Below, in pieces: positions 62,008 through 64,000 of a DNA stretch of 64,000 bases (position 1 is the stretch's first letter; each line of letters begins with the position of its first letter). The stretch lies in contig NZ_JAGIOD010000001.1 in NCBI RefSeq assembly GCF_017876545.1, forward strand, positions 1,302,001-1,366,000, given 5' to 3'. The notes beneath the pieces are model-generated. The model searched no databases, was not told where the DNA came from, and worked only from the letters and a program-made list of their open reading frames with translations. The stretch is from Brachybacterium sacelli (GTDB lineage: Bacteria; Actinomycetota; Actinomycetes; Actinomycetales; Dermabacteraceae). The translations under genes were made by a program, and so were the position numbers.

Positions 62008-63261
62008 ATGTCCACCACGACCCCCCGCACCCCCACGACCCCTTCTCCGGCTCCGAACATCGTGCTGATCTTCATGGACGACATGGGGTACGGCGATCTG
62101 AGCTGCACCGGCTCGAGCCTGATCCGCACCCCGCGCATGGACTCCGTCGCCGAGCAGGGCATCACTTTTACCCAGATGTACTCGGCCGCGCCCACCTGCA
62201 CGCCCTCGCGCGCGGCGCTGCTCACGGGACGCTACGCGCAGCGGGTGGGGCTGCCCCGGGTGATCTTCCCCGAGGAGCCCGAAGGTCTCTCCCACGAGGA
62301 GGTGACCTTCGCGGAGATGCTCGGGCAGCAGGGCTACGCCTGCGGGGCCTTCGGCAAATGGCATCTCGGGGCGCGCAGGGAGCACTCCCCGCTGCGCCAC
62401 GGCTTCGACCGCTTCGTCGGCCTGCCCTACAGCAATGACATGCATCCCGTCGTCCTCCACGTCGACGACGAGGTGGAGGAGGACGTCGACCAGTCGACCC
62501 TGACCCGGCGGTACACGGACGAGGCGATGGACTTCATCGACGAGCACCGCGAGGGGCCCTTCCTCGTCTACCTCCCGCACACGATGCCCCACATCCCGCT
62601 GCACGTCGAAGAGGGATTCCGGGGCACCTCGGCCGCCGGCACCTACGGAGACGTCATCGAGTGCCTGGACCATCACGTCGGTCGACTCCTGGATCATCTC
62701 GAGGACCGCGGACTGGCGGAGAACACGCTGGTGATGATCACCAGCGACAACGGTCCCTGGTTCGAAGGCAGCACCGGTGGGCTGCGCGGCCGCAAGATCG
62801 ACACCTACGAAGGTGGGATCAGGATGCCGTTCCTGGCCCGGTGGCCGGCACGGATCGACGCGGGCAGCGTCTGCACCACCCCGGCCTGCTTCATCGACCT
62901 GATGCCCACGCTGGCGACCCTGACCGGCGCCGACTGCCCCGAGGACCGTCCGTTGGACGGGGTCGACATCACCGACTGCCTGCTCGGTGGGGAGGTCCCG
63001 GAGCGTCCGCTGTTCTTCTTCAGCCACTGGCACCTCAACGCCGTGCGCCGGGGGCGCTGGAAGCTGCACGTGGACCGCTTCCCGACCAAGGACCTGCGCG
63101 AGCTGCCCCAGCTGTTCGACCTCGAGGCCGATCCGGGGGAGAACTACAACCTGGCCTCGCTGTATCCCCAGGTGCTGGACGAGCTGCACCGCTGCGTGGA
63201 GGACTTCGGTGCAGAGATCTCCGCGCAGCAGGGACAGGCCGAGCAGAGGGCCAGGGCGTGA
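62008..63261 (+). CDS. Sulfatase, intact (glycosaminoglycan/arylsulfatase type)
   Basis: 417 residues. PNIVLIFMDDMGYGDLSC supplies the metal-binding Asp pair; C64-T-P-S-R in the signature CTPSRAALLTGRYAQRVG is the formylglycine site; GKWHLG and ITSDNGPW are further active-site segments. No signal peptide, so it desulfates sugars inside the cell. It sits inside an ABC importer operon (nine bases after permease 2, four-base overlap with the SBP), so the importer probably carries sulfated sugars. It needs a formylglycine-generating enzyme not present here. Confidence 0.93.
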   Translation: MSTTTPRTPTTPSPAPNIVLIFMDDMGYGDLSCTGSSLIRTPRMDSVAEQGITFTQMYSAAPTCTPSRAALLTGRYAQRVGLPRVIFPEEPEGLSHEEVTFAEMLGQQGYACGAFGKWHLGARREHSPLRHGFDRFVGLPYSNDMHPVVLHVDDEVEEDVDQSTLTRRYTDEAMDFIDEHREGPFLVYLPHTMPHIPLHVEEGFRGTSAAGTYGDVIECLDHHVGRLLDHLEDRGLAENTLVMITSDNGPWFEGSTGGLRGRKIDTYEGGIRMPFLARWPARIDAGSVCTTPACFIDLMPTLATLTGADCPEDRPLDGVDITDCLLGGEVPERPLFFFSHWHLNAVRRGRWKLHVDRFPTKDLRELPQLFDLEADPGENYNLASLYPQVLDELHRCVEDFGAEISAQQGQAEQRARA

Positions 63262-64000
63262 CCTCCTCGCACCTGTCGCGGCGCACGATGCTGGGCGGAC
63301 TCGGGGCGACCGCGGCCGCCGCAGCGGTCCCGGGATGCGGCTCCCGGAAGGCCGAGGGCCCCGCGGGGGCCCTCAGCTTCTGGCAGTTCTACGCACCGCG
63401 TGGCGCGAGCGCCGCGCAGAACGACTGGTTCGACGAGCTCGTGACGCAGTGGAACGAGGGCCATGAGACGGCGATCAGCCTGCAGTTCGTGCCGAACTCT
63501 CAGTACGTCGGCGGCCCGAAGCTGCAGACCGCCTTCAGCGCGGAGGACGGTCCGGACGTCTTCGTCGTCAGCCCCGGCGACTTCCTGAGGTATTACAACG
63601 GGGGTGTTCTCCAGGACCTGTCCCCGTACATGACCCGGGAGGCCAGGGAGGACTTCTCTCCGGATCTGATCGCCTCTCGGGCCGTCGGTGAGGGGATCTA
63701 CGCGCTGCCGATGGGTGGCGGGCCGATGGCGATGTACTACTCCGTACCGGCCTTCGAGAAGGCGGGGCTGTCCGAGGGAGATCTGCCGGGGACCTGGGAC
63801 GAGCTGCTCGACGTCGCGGACACCCTCACCACCGACGAGCAGTTCGGGCTGGTCGTGGACACCAGTCCCACCTACTACCAGAACTTCACCTTCTATCCGT
63901 TCCTGTGGATGGCGGGCGGCGGGCTCCCGGGGCTCGAGACCCCTCAGGGATCCTTCGACTCACCGGGCGCGGTCGACGCCCTGACGCTGTGGCAGGAGAT
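63258..64000 (+). CDS. ABC sugar importer, solute-binding lipoprotein (cut by window end)
   Basis: The first 247 codons are visible and no stop occurs before the end. A GTG overlaps the sulfatase stop (GTGA). The signal SSHLSRRTMLGGLGATAAA ends in a lipobox VPGC, so it is a Tat-type lipoprotein. LSFWQFYAPRG, FSAEDGPDVFVVSPGDF and YALPMGGGPMAMYYSVPAFE are typical of CUT1 sugar-binding proteins. It completes the third importer; the linked sulfatase suggests a sulfated ligand. Confidence 0.92.
   Translation, partial: MTSSHLSRRTMLGGLGATAAAAAVPGCGSRKAEGPAGALSFWQFYAPRGASAAQNDWFDELVTQWNEGHETAISLQFVPNSQYVGGPKLQTAFSAEDGPDVFVVSPGDFLRYYNGGVLQDLSPYMTREAREDFSPDLIASRAVGEGIYALPMGGGPMAMYYSVPAFEKAGLSEGDLPGTWDELLDVADTLTTDEQFGLVVDTSPTYYQNFTFYPFLWMAGGGLPGLETPQGSFDSPGAVDALTLWQE

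Noticed and set aside
1..64000. CRISPR array, rRNA, tRNA, insertion sequence or prophage
   Set aside because: No regularly spaced repeats, cloverleaf, transposase, integrase or phage structural gene was recognised while reading both strands.

Overview
The window is about 70% G+C and gene-dense, with short 4-nt stop/start overlaps, leaderless GTG/ATG starts behind TANNNT hexamers, Tat-type lipoprotein signals and sugar ABC importers without their own ATPase. This points to a high-GC actinobacterium. The gene style resembles Dermabacteraceae such as Brachybacterium, but that genus is an inference from memory, not a search result.

Layout. (1) 1-2.0 kb: the tail of a GntR/FCD regulator that looks internally deleted, converging on an MHS-type MFS transporter. 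(2) 2.0-7.7 kb: an NAD de novo operon, nrtR-nadA-nadB-nadC-cysteine desulfurase; the desulfurase probably serves the Fe-S cluster of NadA. (3) 7.8-9.9 kb: a leaderless nucleotidyltransferase coupled to a galactokinase-like GHMP kinase, probably a sugar-nucleotide salvage pair. (4) 10-14.4 kb: small hypothetical and membrane genes, a stand-alone WXG-like protein, a class IV PLP lyase, an orphan Gat-type PTS IIA and a Nudix enzyme, with a 60-bp palindrome at 11.6 kb. (5) 14.4-24.7 kb: a divergent zinc dehydrogenase / IlvD-Edd dehydratase pair, an aldo-keto reductase, a TetR/quinone-oxidoreductase pair, a nitrilase-fold protein that lacks catalytic residues, an MpaB-type oxygenase, a serine hydrolase and a Tat-exported NlpC/P60-like protein. 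(6) 24.9-31 kb, minus strand: an NlpC/P60 peptidase, dipeptide epimerase, DUF819 transporter and DUF3870 protein (a likely muropeptide/dipeptide recycling set), then a GNAT and an aldehyde dehydrogenase. (7) 31-38.7 kb, minus strand: GH15 hydrolase, glutaminase, small GNAT, S10 peptidase and an SSF symporter with a small membrane partner.

(8) 39-64 kb is the most coherent accessory region and looks like a glycan-utilisation locus. It holds three ABC sugar importers (SBP plus two permeases each), GH42 and GH35 beta-galactosidases, two sulfatases (one frameshifted, one intact), a Gfo/Idh oxidoreductase, and a tightly coupled minus-strand operon of SIS deaminase/isomerase, ROK kinase, PfkB kinase and class II aldolase under a divergent DeoR regulator. 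A TetR gene sits divergent from the third importer. Together these fit import of sulfated galactose/N-acetylgalactosamine oligosaccharides, cytoplasmic desulfation and beta-galactoside cleavage, and an Aga-like route to triose phosphates. No deacetylase for the amino-sugar phosphate is present in the window. A secreted serpin lies inside the locus, and the first importer's two permease genes have a codon usage clearly different from everything around them.

No rRNA, tRNA, CRISPR array, insertion sequence or phage gene was recognised. Much of the window is ordinary metabolism. The strongest unusual observations are the codon-usage island, the frameshifted sulfatase, the catalytically altered nitrilase, the serpin in a sugar locus, and related palindromic repeats.
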